NCBI RefSeq assembly: GCF_030811455.1
Contig: NZ_JAUSQU010000001.1
Location: 8,246,001 to 8,310,000 of the forward strand
Reading direction: 5' to 3'
Length of the DNA: 64,000 nucleotides
DNA from: Streptosporangium lutulentum
Lineage (GTDB): Bacteria; Actinomycetota; Actinomycetes; Streptosporangiales; Streptosporangiaceae
A model generated the notes under the pieces. It saw nothing but the letters and a program-made list of their open reading frames with translations. It had not been told where the DNA came from and ran no database searches. Below are positions 9,159-17,401 of this stretch, one piece after another (position 1 is the first letter of the stretch; the number at the start of each line of letters is the position of its first letter). The translations under genes were made by a program, and so were the position numbers.

Positions 9159-9398
9159 TCAGGCGCCCGTCAGCACGCTCTGGTTCACGGGCTGGCCCAT
9201 GGGCTGCTGCTCGCCCTGCTGCGGCTGCCTGTGCGCGCTCTGCTCCACGGCCTGCGCCGCGGGCTGCTGCGCGGAGGGAGGACAGCTGCAGTATCCGTTG
9301 CTCAGGATCAGGCGCCCTCGCTGAGTGGTGTAGGTGCGAGAGTCGGTGGCGGGCAGAACGCCCGTGCAGGTATGGCACACAACAGACTGGTGATCCAT
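9159..9398 (-). CDS. Small Cys-containing, Gln-rich protein, unknown function
   Basis: 79 residues from ATG 9398, with AGGAAGG about nine bases upstream, a good ribosome site. The N-terminal half (MDHQSVVCHTCTGVLPATD, then NGYCSCPPS) contains two CxxC/CxC pairs that could bind a metal. The C-terminal half is Gln/Ala-rich and probably disordered. An AT-rich segment just upstream (about 9500-9530) would suit a promoter. I do not recognise a family; the Cys-pair spacing is the best evidence that it is real. Confidence 0.55.
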   Translation of the reverse strand: MDHQSVVCHTCTGVLPATDSRTYTTQRGRLILSNGYCSCPPSAQQPAAQAVEQSAHRQPQQGEQQPMGQPVNQSVLTGA

Positions 9399-9826
9399 GG
9401 GCCGGCTTCCTTCCTAGAGGGTAGCCGTCGAACGCTTCTGGGTCCGGCCGGCTGGCTGCTCTTCCCCCGAAAGAGAGAGGTGAATCTCCCGATCGAGACT
9501 TCTACCTTACTTCGTAGCATAGGGTGATCATTGGGCAACGCGAAGTGACAGATGTGAGGCTTGGTGATGCTGGTTCTTACCGTCTCATGCCGAGCGGGCC
9601 GACGATAGCCGTTGCCTCTCTCCCGCTCGTTCCGCGTCGTCGGGTCCTCCCGACGTCCTGGTCGGCGACCGGAACCCGTCCATCGTGCTCCAGTCGTACT
9701 CGTGCGCGGGGGTATTTCATTGTTTACGCGCCTTGGAATCTAGACCGCTCCAAGGGTACACATGATCGAAAACCGTGGTCCTCGCGCATGCGCGGATCCG
9801 GCCCACGACGGGGGACGAACGCCCCC

Positions 9827-9897
9827 GTGACGGGAGGAACGGTCGCCTCCGGTCACCGTTCGAAGGCAGCCGTGACGGGAGGAGCGGTCGCCTCCGG
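9827..9897. repeat. Direct repeat, 26 bp, period 45
   Basis: Two copies at 9827-9852 and 9872-9897, beginning GTGACGGGAGGA and ending CGGTCGCCTCCGG, differing at one base (A/G). Both copies carry the same 12-base arm that pairs with 9906-9917. Confidence 0.8.
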
Positions 9898-9918
9898 ACG
9901 GTGATCGGAGGCGACCGC
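9884..9918. terminator. Hairpin after the PAP2 gene
   Basis: A 13-bp perfect stem (GCGGTCGCCTCCG at 9884-9896 with its complement at 9906-9918) and a 9-base loop. It begins 19 bases beyond the PAP2 stop on the minus strand. No U run, as is common for actinomycete terminators. Confidence 0.65.
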
Positions 9919-9936
9919 AGTGGAGGTCGCGGCGGT

Positions 9937-10629
9937 CTAGGTGGCGACCTTCTCCCTTTTCTCGCTCACCACGGGCCGGAACAGCAGCGCGTTGGCGGCC
10001 ACGGCGATGCAGACCGCGCCGAGCAGGAGACCCCAGCTCACGTCGGTCAGGTGGTGCATGCCGCGATACATCCGGGAGTAGCCGATCCCCAGCGGGATCG
10101 CCAGGCCGACCACCCACCACAGCACGTTGAGGATCTTGTACCGGTGGGTGTGAACGGTCAGCACCAGGGCGACGCCGCAGTAGAAGGCGACCGCGGCGCT
10201 GGTGTGCCCGGAGGGGAAGCTGGAGGTGGGGGGCGCGGGGTCGAGGTGCTGGACCAGCGGGCGCTTCCGCTGGGCGAGGACGGTCGACAGCAGGAAGATG
10301 GCCGACTGGGAGAACACGGCCAGCACCAGGAAGATCGACTCGTTCCAGCGCTTGAACACCAGCCGGAAGGCGACGAGGAGCACCGCGGTGGCGATGATGA
10401 TCGTCGGCATGTCCGACAGGGCGGTCAGCTTGTCCGTGACGTCGTTGAGGAACGACGTGCGACCGTTGACCAGCTGTTCGTTGACCCCCTCGTCGTTCGC
10501 GATGAGGGTGGTCGTCTGCAGGACCTTGGTGATGAGCAACCCGACGCCGATCGTCAGGGCCGTCATGATGGCCAGCGGCATCAGGATGAGGCGTGCGATG
10601 CCCTTGAAGTCGACCGACATTTTAGACAT
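9937..10629 (-). CDS. PAP2-family phosphatase, membrane protein (first copy)
   Basis: 230 residues, ATG at 10629. A membrane phosphatase of the phosphatidic acid phosphatase type 2 superfamily. The three active-site motifs are visible: RKRPL, FPSGHTSAAV and SRMYRGMHHLTDV, the last with the nucleophilic His and its Asp partner. About six hydrophobic helices are present, the first at about 12-34. In actinomycetes such proteins dephosphorylate lipid phosphates or undecaprenyl pyrophosphate. The tail ends in a short basic segment (SEKREKVAT). It lies 28 bases after the second PAP2 gene on the same strand, so the two are likely co-transcribed. Confidence 0.9.
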   Translation of the reverse strand: MSKMSVDFKGIARLILMPLAIMTALTIGVGLLITKVLQTTTLIANDEGVNEQLVNGRTSFLNDVTDKLTALSDMPTIIIATAVLLVAFRLVFKRWNESIFLVLAVFSQSAIFLLSTVLAQRKRPLVQHLDPAPPTSSFPSGHTSAAVAFYCGVALVLTVHTHRYKILNVLWWVVGLAIPLGIGYSRMYRGMHHLTDVSWGLLLGAVCIAVAANALLFRPVVSEKREKVAT

Positions 10630-10657
10630 GGCGCGCGAGCTACCCTCAATATCGCGT

Positions 10658-11434
10658 TCAGAACGCCTCGGGTTCCACGCCTTCCTTGAGAGGCTCGACG
10701 GGCCTGCGGCCCTCGCCCCGGCGCCAGGCCTCGAACCCTATCGCGGCCCCCACGACGACCACGATGCCCAGGGCGATGCCCGCGATCACGTCGCTGACCC
10801 AGTGGACGCCGAGCGCCACCCGGCTGTAGGCGACGAACGCCATGATCGCCCCGCTGACGAGCCAGGCGACGATCCGGGCGGCCCAGCTTTTCAGGGAGGG
10901 CAGCAGGATGAGCATGAGGATGCACACGCCGAGCGCCGCGCCCATCGCGTGCCCGGACGGGAAGGAGGCGCCGGGCGCGGAGGCCACCGGGTCCGGCAGG
11001 TCGGGCCGGGCGCGGTCGACGGCCGCCTTGACCGCCAGATTGAGCAGGCCGCCGAAGGTGATGGTGGCGACCGCCCAGATCCCCAGGCGCGGCGCCCCCC
11101 GGTACCAGAGCCATATCCCGGTCAGCACCACCAGGACACGCCAGGTCCAGGGCCCGAACACCTCGGTTCCCACGCTCAGGAAGGACGTGTAGGCCGGATA
11201 CGCCAGGGCGTGCGCGTGCAACTGGAGGGCGATGCTCTCGTCGAAGTCGGTCAACGGGGCGAACGAGGTCTTCACCAGGATGAGGAGGACGACGAACGGC
11301 ACGGTGAAGAGCGCGACGGCCACCGCCGCCAGCGTCAGCCGTACCCCCAGCCGCCGGTCCGCGGCTTGATCACCCGCGGTCCGGCGACGTGAGGACCGAT
11401 GGAAGGAGGAATGACCGTCGAGGAACCTGACCAT
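10658..11434 (-). CDS. PAP2-family phosphatase, membrane protein (second copy)
   Basis: 258 residues, ATG at 11434. Motifs KAAVDRARP, FPSGHAMGAA and SRVALGVHWVSDV form the PAP2 active site on the outer face. The first helix is at about 30-55 and about six are present. Sequence similarity to the neighbouring 230-residue protein is confined to the motifs, so this is an old pair and not a recent tandem duplication. The gene precedes the other PAP2 gene on one transcript. A role in undecaprenyl-PP or lipid phosphate turnover fits the cell-wall genes nearby, but is an inference. Confidence 0.9.
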   Translation of the reverse strand: MVRFLDGHSSFHRSSRRRTAGDQAADRRLGVRLTLAAVAVALFTVPFVVLLILVKTSFAPLTDFDESIALQLHAHALAYPAYTSFLSVGTEVFGPWTWRVLVVLTGIWLWYRGAPRLGIWAVATITFGGLLNLAVKAAVDRARPDLPDPVASAPGASFPSGHAMGAALGVCILMLILLPSLKSWAARIVAWLVSGAIMAFVAYSRVALGVHWVSDVIAGIALGIVVVVGAAIGFEAWRRGEGRRPVEPLKEGVEPEAF

Positions 11435-11501
11435 CGTCTATGGCTACCCGATTACTCGCGGATATGCCGCCCTCCAACGGCGAACCTCCGGAGGCGACCC
11501 C

Positions 11502-11885
11502 TCAGGCGGCGCGGCGGGCGTCGCGCCGCGTGGTCCAGCGAAGGACGTCACAGTGGCGCTGCTGGGCCTCGGCGAGCGCGGCCTCGTCGGCGTAGGAGTC
11601 GAGCACGGCCCGCAGGTGGGGCATCTGCTCGGTGACGTCGGCCCACGCCTGGCCGGGGTCGCCCGCGCCGAGTTCGAGGAGCGCGTCCAGGTGCGCGGCG
11701 TAGGCCGTCCACCACTGGCGGCTCAGCTCTGCCAGGAATCCGCCGAGGCCGCCGAACTCCCGCTGGATCTCGTCCTCCCACCAGGGCGGCACGGTGACGT
11801 CGCCGGTCTCCGCAAGGTCCCGGAGCACGACATGCGCGACGGCGCGACGCCGGCGGACGATGGTGGGGCGTGACAAGCTGTTCAT
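11502..11885 (-). CDS. Conserved hypothetical protein, 127 aa
   Basis: Start ATG at 11885 (MNSLSRPTIVRRRRAVAH). The frame remains open to 12023, but that stretch lacks protein character and would run into the divergent promoter. The protein is helical, rich in Trp/Glu/Ala, soluble, with a basic N-terminus and no recognised motif. It is divergent from the GAF gene at 12071. I do not recognise a family. Confidence 0.65.
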   Translation of the reverse strand: MNSLSRPTIVRRRRAVAHVVLRDLAETGDVTVPPWWEDEIQREFGGLGGFLAELSRQWWTAYAAHLDALLELGAGDPGQAWADVTEQMPHLRAVLDSYADEAALAEAQQRHCDVLRWTTRRDARRAA

Positions 11886-12070
11886 GCGCCCACTCTGTCG
11901 ATCTTTGTTTGCCGAATGCTTAACGATGTATTGACGGCGATATGCGGCCTTAGCCGAACAGCCGACGCCGGCAGCAGGTTGGTCGAAGTCATCGCGCACA
12001 CTAGTCTTTGAACCACAGTTCATTCCGCCTTGTGTCCGCGGAGCTGCCTCAGCATGGAGGAAGCCCGCTC

Positions 12071-12541
12071 ATGACACAGGTTCTCGAATCATCCCGGCTC
12101 GTCGAGCGCACCCTTAACGCGCTGGCGGACGTTCTTGGTGCCGACGGTGCCGCACTCATGCTCGTGGACGACCGGAATCGCCTGCGCGCGGTCGCCGGTT
12201 CCGACGACGACGGCAGGCGCCTGGAACTCGTTCAGGAGCAGATCGGAGCCGGGCCGGCCATTGAGAGCCTGGTCCGGGGAACGGACATCGCGGTCAACGA
12301 TCTCCACGCGGCCCGTCCCTTCGGTTTTCCCAGCCTGGCGCTCGGAGTCTCCGGCGTCCGCGCCGTGCTCTCGGTTCCGTTGCGAGTGGAAGAACAGCTG
12401 ATCGGCACCCTGAATTTCTACGACCGCGTCAGCCATGAATGGCAGCCCGCGAAAATCCGGACAGGAGAAGGTCTCGGCCGGCTCATGGTGATGGTCCTGC
12501 AGAGCCTTGCCCATAATTCTCCTATTCCTGGGAAGTCGTAG
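12071..12541 (+). CDS. Stand-alone GAF-domain protein
   Basis: 156 residues, ATG at 12071 with GGAGGAA eight bases upstream. The whole protein is one GAF domain: ALADVLGADGAALMLVDD at the start, a central GAGPAIESLVRG, and LSVPLRVEEQLIGTLNFYD near the end. It resembles the sensory half of the GAF-ANTAR protein encoded 45 bases downstream but lacks an output domain. It may be a sensory partner of that protein, or a paralogue that lost ANTAR. Ligand unknown. First gene of a probable GAF, GAF-ANTAR, STAS, pyrD unit. Confidence 0.88.
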   Translation: MTQVLESSRLVERTLNALADVLGADGAALMLVDDRNRLRAVAGSDDDGRRLELVQEQIGAGPAIESLVRGTDIAVNDLHAARPFGFPSLALGVSGVRAVLSVPLRVEEQLIGTLNFYDRVSHEWQPAKIRTGEGLGRLMVMVLQSLAHNSPIPGKS

Positions 12542-12586
12542 TGCGCACGTCAAGTAACCAGGTCGACGCTGAAAGGCGCCTCACAT

Positions 12587-13294
12587 ATGACTCACATTGA
12601 TCCGGAAGCGCTGGTCGCGAGCCTGAGAAGGCTTCGGACCTCCTCGTCCGCGACAGGAATAGTCCATCAGCTGGAGCGGGCTGTCGGTGTGGTGGACGCG
12701 CTGTTCGGATACTCCGGTGCGGGTCTGATGTTTGCGGAAGAGGGAAAGGATCTGCGCTACTTGGTCGCCACCGACGACCGGGGACGCAGCCTTGAAGGCG
12801 CCCAGCTTCATCTCGGGCAGGGGCCGTGCGTGTCCGCCTACGAGGAGAACACCGCGGTCACCTCGTCCGACGTTCGCGTGGATCCGCGCTGGCCGCAGCT
12901 CGCCGACCGGCTCCATCCCGAGGTGCGCGCGGTCGCCGGAGTGCCGGTGCGGCTCGGCGGTGATCCGGTGGGCACGCTGAACGTCTACCAGTCCACATTC
13001 TACGAGTGGGACGAGTCAGACGTTCAGGCCCTTTACGGCTACGCCGACGTGATCGAGCAGCTCCTCACGGCCGCGATGGCCGCCGAGGAGAAGAGCGCCC
13101 TGGCCGACCAGCTCCAGTACGCCCTCGACTACCGGGTGGTCATCGAGCGGGCCGTCGGCTACCTGATGGGCAAGCACGACCTCACCGCCACCCAGGCGTT
13201 CACCGGCCTGCGCAAACAGGCCAGGGACAGCCGTCGCCGGGTGGCGGACCTCGCGGCCGAGGTGCTGGGAGAAGGAGCGGGCGAACCGAGGTGA
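12587..13294 (+). CDS. GAF and ANTAR domain protein (RNA-binding antiterminator type)
   Basis: 235 residues. The N-terminal GAF domain spans about 20-165 (FGYSGAGLMFAEEGKDLRY; GQGPCVSAYE; VPVRLGGDPVGTLNVY). The C-terminal ANTAR domain lies at about 172-230: LADQLQYALDYRVVIERA then GYLMGKHDLT, with the conserved AFTGLRKQARD. ANTAR domains bind paired hairpins in nascent RNA and block termination. Here the GAF domain presumably gates that. The last bases overlap the STAS gene start (GTGA), so the pair is coupled. Confidence 0.93.
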   Translation: MTHIDPEALVASLRRLRTSSSATGIVHQLERAVGVVDALFGYSGAGLMFAEEGKDLRYLVATDDRGRSLEGAQLHLGQGPCVSAYEENTAVTSSDVRVDPRWPQLADRLHPEVRAVAGVPVRLGGDPVGTLNVYQSTFYEWDESDVQALYGYADVIEQLLTAAMAAEEKSALADQLQYALDYRVVIERAVGYLMGKHDLTATQAFTGLRKQARDSRRRVADLAAEVLGEGAGEPR

Positions 13295-13635
13295 TCCTGC
13301 TCACGTCGCCGGAGACCGCCGCGGACAGAACGGAGATCAGTGTTTACGGCGATCTCGACGTCATAACGGGCGTCGAGCTGCGACGTGTGCTCGGTGCCCT
13401 CACCGAGATGAGGGTGGAGCTCGACCTGGCCCACGTGACCTTCCTCGACTGCGCCGGCGTCAGGACCCTGATCTGGGCCCACGAGCACATGCGCGCCCGA
13501 GGCGGCTCGATGGTCATCGTCCGGCCGTCGGACCTGGTCCTGCGGCTGCTCCGGCTGCTGGAGTTCGATCGGTGCCTGGTCATCCATCGCTCCGGCGGTG
13601 CGATCGGCGCCGACCGCACCATGGCGGGGGACTAA
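13291..13635 (+). CDS. STAS-domain anti-anti-sigma factor lacking the phospho-serine
   Basis: 114 residues from GTG 13291, which overlaps the preceding stop by four bases. SpoIIAA/RsbV fold: ISVYGDLDVITGVELRR at the start and VTFLDCAGVRTLIWA in the middle. In SpoIIAA the segment reads D-S-S-G, with the second Ser phosphorylated by the cognate anti-sigma kinase. Here it is D53-C54-A55-G56, so the phosphorylation site is replaced by Ala. The protein may be a constitutive antagonist, or regulated another way. An RsbW-like kinase gene lies in this window at 48.5-49.0 kb. Twelve bases separate it from pyrD. Confidence 0.88.
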   Translation: MILLTSPETAADRTEISVYGDLDVITGVELRRVLGALTEMRVELDLAHVTFLDCAGVRTLIWAHEHMRARGGSMVIVRPSDLVLRLLRLLEFDRCLVIHRSGGAIGADRTMAGD

Positions 13636-13646
13636 CCTGGTCGGTG

Positions 13647-14714
13647 ATGTATCGACTCATGTTCAAGCTGGTCCTCAGCCGCCTCGACCCGGAGGGCGCG
13701 CACCATCTGACGGTCCGCGCGCTCCGCCTCCTGTCGGTGACACCCGGGGTCAAGCGGCTGGTCCACCGCCGCCTCGCACCGAGCGACCCCATCCTGCGCG
13801 TGCAGGCCTTCGGCGTGCACTTCCCCGGCCCGTTCGGGCTGGCGGCGGGCTTCGACAAGGACGCCGGCTTCGTGGCGGCCATGTCGGCGCTCGGTTTCGG
13901 CCACGTCGAGGTCGGTACGGTCACCGCGCACGCCCAGCCGGGCAACGCCAGGCCCAGGCTGTTCCGCCTGGTCGCGAATCGGGCGATCATCAACCGGATG
14001 GGCTTCAACAACGCGGGCGCGACCGCGGCGGCCCGGATGCTGAGCCGGCCCAGGGGGGTCCCGGCGATCGTCGGCGTCAACATCGGCAAGACCAAGGTCG
14101 TGCCCGAGTCCGAGGCCGTCGACGACTACGTGACCAGTGCCAAGGAGCTGGCTCCGCTCGCCGACTACCTGGTCGTCAACGTGAGCTCGCCGAACACCCC
14201 CGGTCTGCGCGATCTCCAGGCGGTGAGGCTGCTGGGACCGCTGCTCCGGGCGGTCAAGGAGGTCGCCGACGGCACCCCCAAACGCACCCCGCTGCTGGTC
14301 AAGATAGCTCCCGACCTGACGGACGAGGACGTGGACGCCGTCGCCGACCTGGCCCTCGAACTCGGGCTCGACGGCATCATCGCGACCAACACCACGATCA
14401 GCCGCGAGGGTGTGTCCAGCACCGAGACCGGCGGGCTGTCCGGCCGGCCGCTGAAGGCCCGCTCGATGGAGGTGCTGCGCAGGCTGCGCGCCCGGGTGGG
14501 CGACCGCCTGGTGCTCGTCTCCGTCGGTGGCGTCGAGAACGTGGACGACGTCTGGGAGCGCCTGCTCGCCGGGGCCACCCTGGTCCAGGGATACAGCGGA
14601 TTGATCTACGAGGGCCCCCTGTGGGCCCATCGCATCAACCGCGCCCTGGCCCGCCGTCTCCGCCGCCACGGTGTCGCCGACCTCCGGGAGATCATCGGCC
14701 GCACCGCGCCCTGA
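13647..14714 (+). CDS. pyrD: Dihydroorotate dehydrogenase (quinone), class 2
   Basis: 355 residues, ATG at 13647 (GTG at 13644 also in frame). Oxidises dihydroorotate to orotate with FMN and passes electrons to the quinone pool. The N-terminal amphipathic part (MYRLMFKLVLSRLDPEGAHH) is the membrane-associating region of class 2 enzymes. FGLAAGFDKDAGFVAAMSAL and FNNAGATAAARML are FMN/substrate segments. The class 2 catalytic Ser lies in VVNVSSPNTPGLR; the FMN phosphate site follows in VSVGGVENVDD. It starts 12 bases after the STAS gene on the same strand, which could place pyrimidine synthesis under the same transcript as the regulators. Confidence 0.95.
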   Translation: MYRLMFKLVLSRLDPEGAHHLTVRALRLLSVTPGVKRLVHRRLAPSDPILRVQAFGVHFPGPFGLAAGFDKDAGFVAAMSALGFGHVEVGTVTAHAQPGNARPRLFRLVANRAIINRMGFNNAGATAAARMLSRPRGVPAIVGVNIGKTKVVPESEAVDDYVTSAKELAPLADYLVVNVSSPNTPGLRDLQAVRLLGPLLRAVKEVADGTPKRTPLLVKIAPDLTDEDVDAVADLALELGLDGIIATNTTISREGVSSTETGGLSGRPLKARSMEVLRRLRARVGDRLVLVSVGGVENVDDVWERLLAGATLVQGYSGLIYEGPLWAHRINRALARRLRRHGVADLREIIGRTAP

Positions 14715-14751
14715 GCCGTACCCCGAGAGGGTGACCCGGCGCGATGGGCGG

Positions 14752-14777
14752 CCTCTCCGGCACGAGTGCCGGAGAGG
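14752..14777. terminator. Bidirectional hairpin between pyrD and the GH20 gene
   Basis: CCTCTCCGGCAC and its exact complement GTGCCGGAGAGG around a GA centre, placed between two convergent genes (stop codons at 14714 and 14781). Serves both strands. Confidence 0.75.
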
Positions 14778-14780
14778 AGG

Positions 14781-16418
14781 TCAAACGCTGGGGCGGGTCG
14801 AGTCGGCGACGTGGGTCATCTCCTCCAGGTGCCTCATGACCTCGTCCACCCTGACCGCTCCCGGGCGGTGGCGGCGATGACCGGCTCCACCGAGCTGCCA
14901 GGGGTGCGGGCCGGCCGGCGGGCGATACTCGACCCCCAGCGCGTCCAGACGGCCCAGGTGCGTTTCGAGGCGGGCCTCGAACTCCGGCCCGGACGAGCCC
15001 GACCAGGCGACCTCGGCCAGCGCGCAGCCCCGCGGCCAGGCCCGGTAGTCCACGGTCCGGCCGTCGGGCAGGCGCTCGCTCCACAGCTGGAACTGCGCTC
15101 CGAGCACGTGCTCCCGCTGCGCGTCCGTCCACGAGTCCGGCGCCGGGTCGAAGGCCGCGACGTCCGCGACGGTGATCGCGTCGCCGATCGCCATCGGCTC
15201 CTCCTCGGTCGAGGACTCGGCGTAGTCGAAGTACAGCGGGAAGACCGGCGTCTGCACCACGTCGTGCCCCGCCTCGGCGGCGCGCCGGGCCACCCCGAGC
15301 CCGCGCCACGGCATCACGATCGTGTCGGCCCTGAGCATGCCGCTGACGAACGCCTCGTCCCACACGACCGCCCGGCTGCCCCGCTCGGCCAGCACGTCGG
15401 CCAGCCGGCGCAGGAACCAGGCGTGCAGGCCGCTCAGGCTCTCCAGCCCGAGCTCTTCGGCGAACGCGACGATCTCGGGGGAGGCGGCCCAGTGGTCGAG
15501 CACGCACTCGTCCCCGCCGATGTGGAAGTACGGCGTCTCGCCCAGCGCCTCCAGCATCTCGTCGATCACCGCGGTCAGGAAGTCGACCGTCCCCGGTAGC
15601 GGGGAGAGGATCGCGGGGGAGATGCCCCACCGCTCCAGAACCCGGAAGGGCTCGGGCTCCCGGCCGTCCGTGGCCCGCGCGTCGAGCGCGGGGTAGGCGG
15701 CGAGGATCGCCGAGGCGTGCCCCGGAACGTCGATCTCGGGCACGATCGTCACGGCCCGCGCACGGGCGTAGGCGCCGATCTCGGCGAGGTCGTCCAGCGT
15801 GTAGTACCCGCCGTGCGGCACCTCGTCGAAGGCCGGTTCCTCTCTGTAGTAGCTGGTGGTCGTGCGCGGCCGGTGCGAGGCCACCTCGTGCAGCCGGGGA
15901 GCGACCCGGCTCTCGACCCGCCACCCCTGGTCGTCCACCAGGTGCAGGTGGAGCCGGTTCAGCTTGTGCGCCGCCATGAGGTCGACCATCCGGAGCACCT
16001 CGCGCTTGGGCAGGAAGTGCCGGGCCACGTCCAGGTGGACCCCGCGCCAGGAGAACCTCGGCGCGTCCTCCACCCGGCAGTACGGAACCGTCCATCCCGC
16101 CCGGGCCACCGTACGGAACGCGCCGGGGGGAAGCAGTTGCCGCAGGGTCTGACCGGCGTAGAACGCCCCCGCCGGGTCCGCGGCCGTGATCCGCACGCCC
16201 CCGGCCGTCACCTCCAGGGTGTAGGCCTCCGCGCCCAGCGACGCGTCCGCCTCCACCGTGACGGCCCCGGACCCGGCGGGACGTAGATCGAGGACGGCGA
16301 GCGCGAGCCTCACCGCGTCCACCAGCTCGGCGGGACCGGAGACGGAGGCGCCGGGGGAGAGCTCGAAGGAGCCGTCGGCCGACTCGAAGACGACAGGACG
16401 CGGCAGGAGGTCGGTCAT
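14781..16418 (-). CDS. Beta-N-acetylhexosaminidase, GH20
   Basis: 545 residues. The N-terminal GH20b domain (about 1-115) has no signal peptide. The catalytic TIM barrel begins with FSWRGVHLDVARHFLPKR and contains LNRLHLHLVDDQGWRVES, and the acid pair D303-E304 in FHIGGDECV. GH20 enzymes remove terminal GlcNAc/GalNAc by substrate-assisted catalysis, where the Asp orients the acetamido group and the Glu is the acid. Absence of an export signal suggests an intracellular role in chitin- or peptidoglycan-derived sugar use. It lies 34 bases behind the amidase gene on the same strand, linking it to wall turnover. Confidence 0.92.
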   Translation of the reverse strand: MTDLLPRPVVFESADGSFELSPGASVSGPAELVDAVRLALAVLDLRPAGSGAVTVEADASLGAEAYTLEVTAGGVRITAADPAGAFYAGQTLRQLLPPGAFRTVARAGWTVPYCRVEDAPRFSWRGVHLDVARHFLPKREVLRMVDLMAAHKLNRLHLHLVDDQGWRVESRVAPRLHEVASHRPRTTTSYYREEPAFDEVPHGGYYTLDDLAEIGAYARARAVTIVPEIDVPGHASAILAAYPALDARATDGREPEPFRVLERWGISPAILSPLPGTVDFLTAVIDEMLEALGETPYFHIGGDECVLDHWAASPEIVAFAEELGLESLSGLHAWFLRRLADVLAERGSRAVVWDEAFVSGMLRADTIVMPWRGLGVARRAAEAGHDVVQTPVFPLYFDYAESSTEEEPMAIGDAITVADVAAFDPAPDSWTDAQREHVLGAQFQLWSERLPDGRTVDYRAWPRGCALAEVAWSGSSGPEFEARLETHLGRLDALGVEYRPPAGPHPWQLGGAGHRRHRPGAVRVDEVMRHLEEMTHVADSTRPSV

Positions 16419-16452
16419 GCCTTAGATCATGTCAAATCCGCCTGGAGTCGCG

Positions 16453-17334
16453 CTATTTCAGATAGTTCTGCAGTCCGTTGGCCAGGGAGAGCGCGATCTT
16501 CTGCCGGAACGCGGGCCGCTGGAACTCGGCCGCCTCCTTCGCGTTCCGCATGTTGCCGCACTCGATGAAGATCTTGGGAACCGTGGAGAGGTTCAGGCCG
16601 CCGAGGTCGCTGCGGTAGTTCAGGGCCTTGCTGCCGATGTAGGTGGAGTACGGGATGCCGGTTCCGGACCTGAAGGCGTCGCGGACGTCGACGCCCAGCC
16701 GCTTGGACGCTCCGACCACCGGGTCGACCGGGCCCTTGATCTTCTTCGGCATGATCACGTGAAAGCCGTGATCGGCGGCGGGCGCTCCGTCGGCGTGGAT
16801 CGAGATCGCCGCGTCGGCCTTGGCCTTGTTGCCGATCGCCGCCCGCTGGGTGATGCACGGGCCGACGCCCGTGTTGTCGGTCCGGGTCAGCTTCACCGTC
16901 GCGCCCCGGCTCTTGAGGATCTTGGCCAGGCGCTGGGAGACGTCCCAGGTGAAGGCCGCCTCGCTGTAGTCGTCGTTGGTGGAGGTTCCCGTGGTGTCGC
17001 AGGCCTTCCACTGGGTCAGCACGTTGACCTTCTTGTTGATCGCCGCGGTGTCGCGGTAGTTGCCCCCGTTGTGGCCCGGGTCGATGACCACGACCTTGCC
17101 GCTGAGAACCTTGGCCTGGACGTTCGTGCCGGCCGCGGGACTCGCCGCCGGAGGCGCGGAATCCGTCCCCGCCTCCTTCGCCGGTGAGGCGAAGTCCGCC
17201 GCGGTGTCCTTCGCGGGAGAGGCGAACCCGCCGTTCTGTACGGAGCCCGTGCTGGCGCCGTTGGCGGTCGCACCGCAGGCGGCGGCGCTCAGAGCGCACG
17301 CGACAAGGGCGGTCGCCAGTGCTTTGCTGGTCAC
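16453..17334 (-). CDS. N-acetylmuramoyl-L-alanine amidase (Amidase_3), putative lipoprotein
   Basis: 293 residues from GTG 17334, with AAGGAG seven bases upstream. The frame stays open to 17646 but overlaps the next gene. A signal sequence ends in SAAAC (Cys20), a weak lipobox, followed by an Ala/Pro/Ser linker (to about 78). The Amidase_3 domain has zinc ligands H88 (IDPGHNGG), E125 and H180 (SIHADG), and catalytic E258 (IECGNMRN). It cleaves the lactyl amide between MurNAc and stem peptide outside the membrane. Upstream of the GH20 gene. Confidence 0.92.
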   Translation of the reverse strand: MTSKALATALVACALSAAACGATANGASTGSVQNGGFASPAKDTAADFASPAKEAGTDSAPPAASPAAGTNVQAKVLSGKVVVIDPGHNGGNYRDTAAINKKVNVLTQWKACDTTGTSTNDDYSEAAFTWDVSQRLAKILKSRGATVKLTRTDNTGVGPCITQRAAIGNKAKADAAISIHADGAPAADHGFHVIMPKKIKGPVDPVVGASKRLGVDVRDAFRSGTGIPYSTYIGSKALNYRSDLGGLNLSTVPKIFIECGNMRNAKEAAEFQRPAFRQKIALSLANGLQNYLK

Positions 17335-17401
17335 GGCATTCTCCTTGAAGGGATCGTCAAGGACCCAACTTACGGGGCTTGGTGCCGTGACTAAGCCGTT
17401 A

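Larger units (their letters stand above)
9399..9936. other. Long intergenic region
   Basis: No convincing gene in 538 bases. From left to right it holds the likely promoter of the 79-aa gene (AT-rich, about 9500-9535), a stretch of ordinary GC-rich sequence without codon structure, and the repeat/hairpin group at 9827-9918 next to the PAP2 stop codon. Confidence 0.5.

Noticed and set aside
9524..9904. Plus-strand frame of 126 codons in the 9.4-9.9 kb gap
   Set aside because: It runs through the repeat and hairpin group, lacks an RBS and has no protein-like composition.
14692..16095. Second long minus-strand frame overlapping the GH20 gene
   Set aside because: The GH20 frame carries the catalytic DE motif and full domain structure; the other frame is low-complexity.
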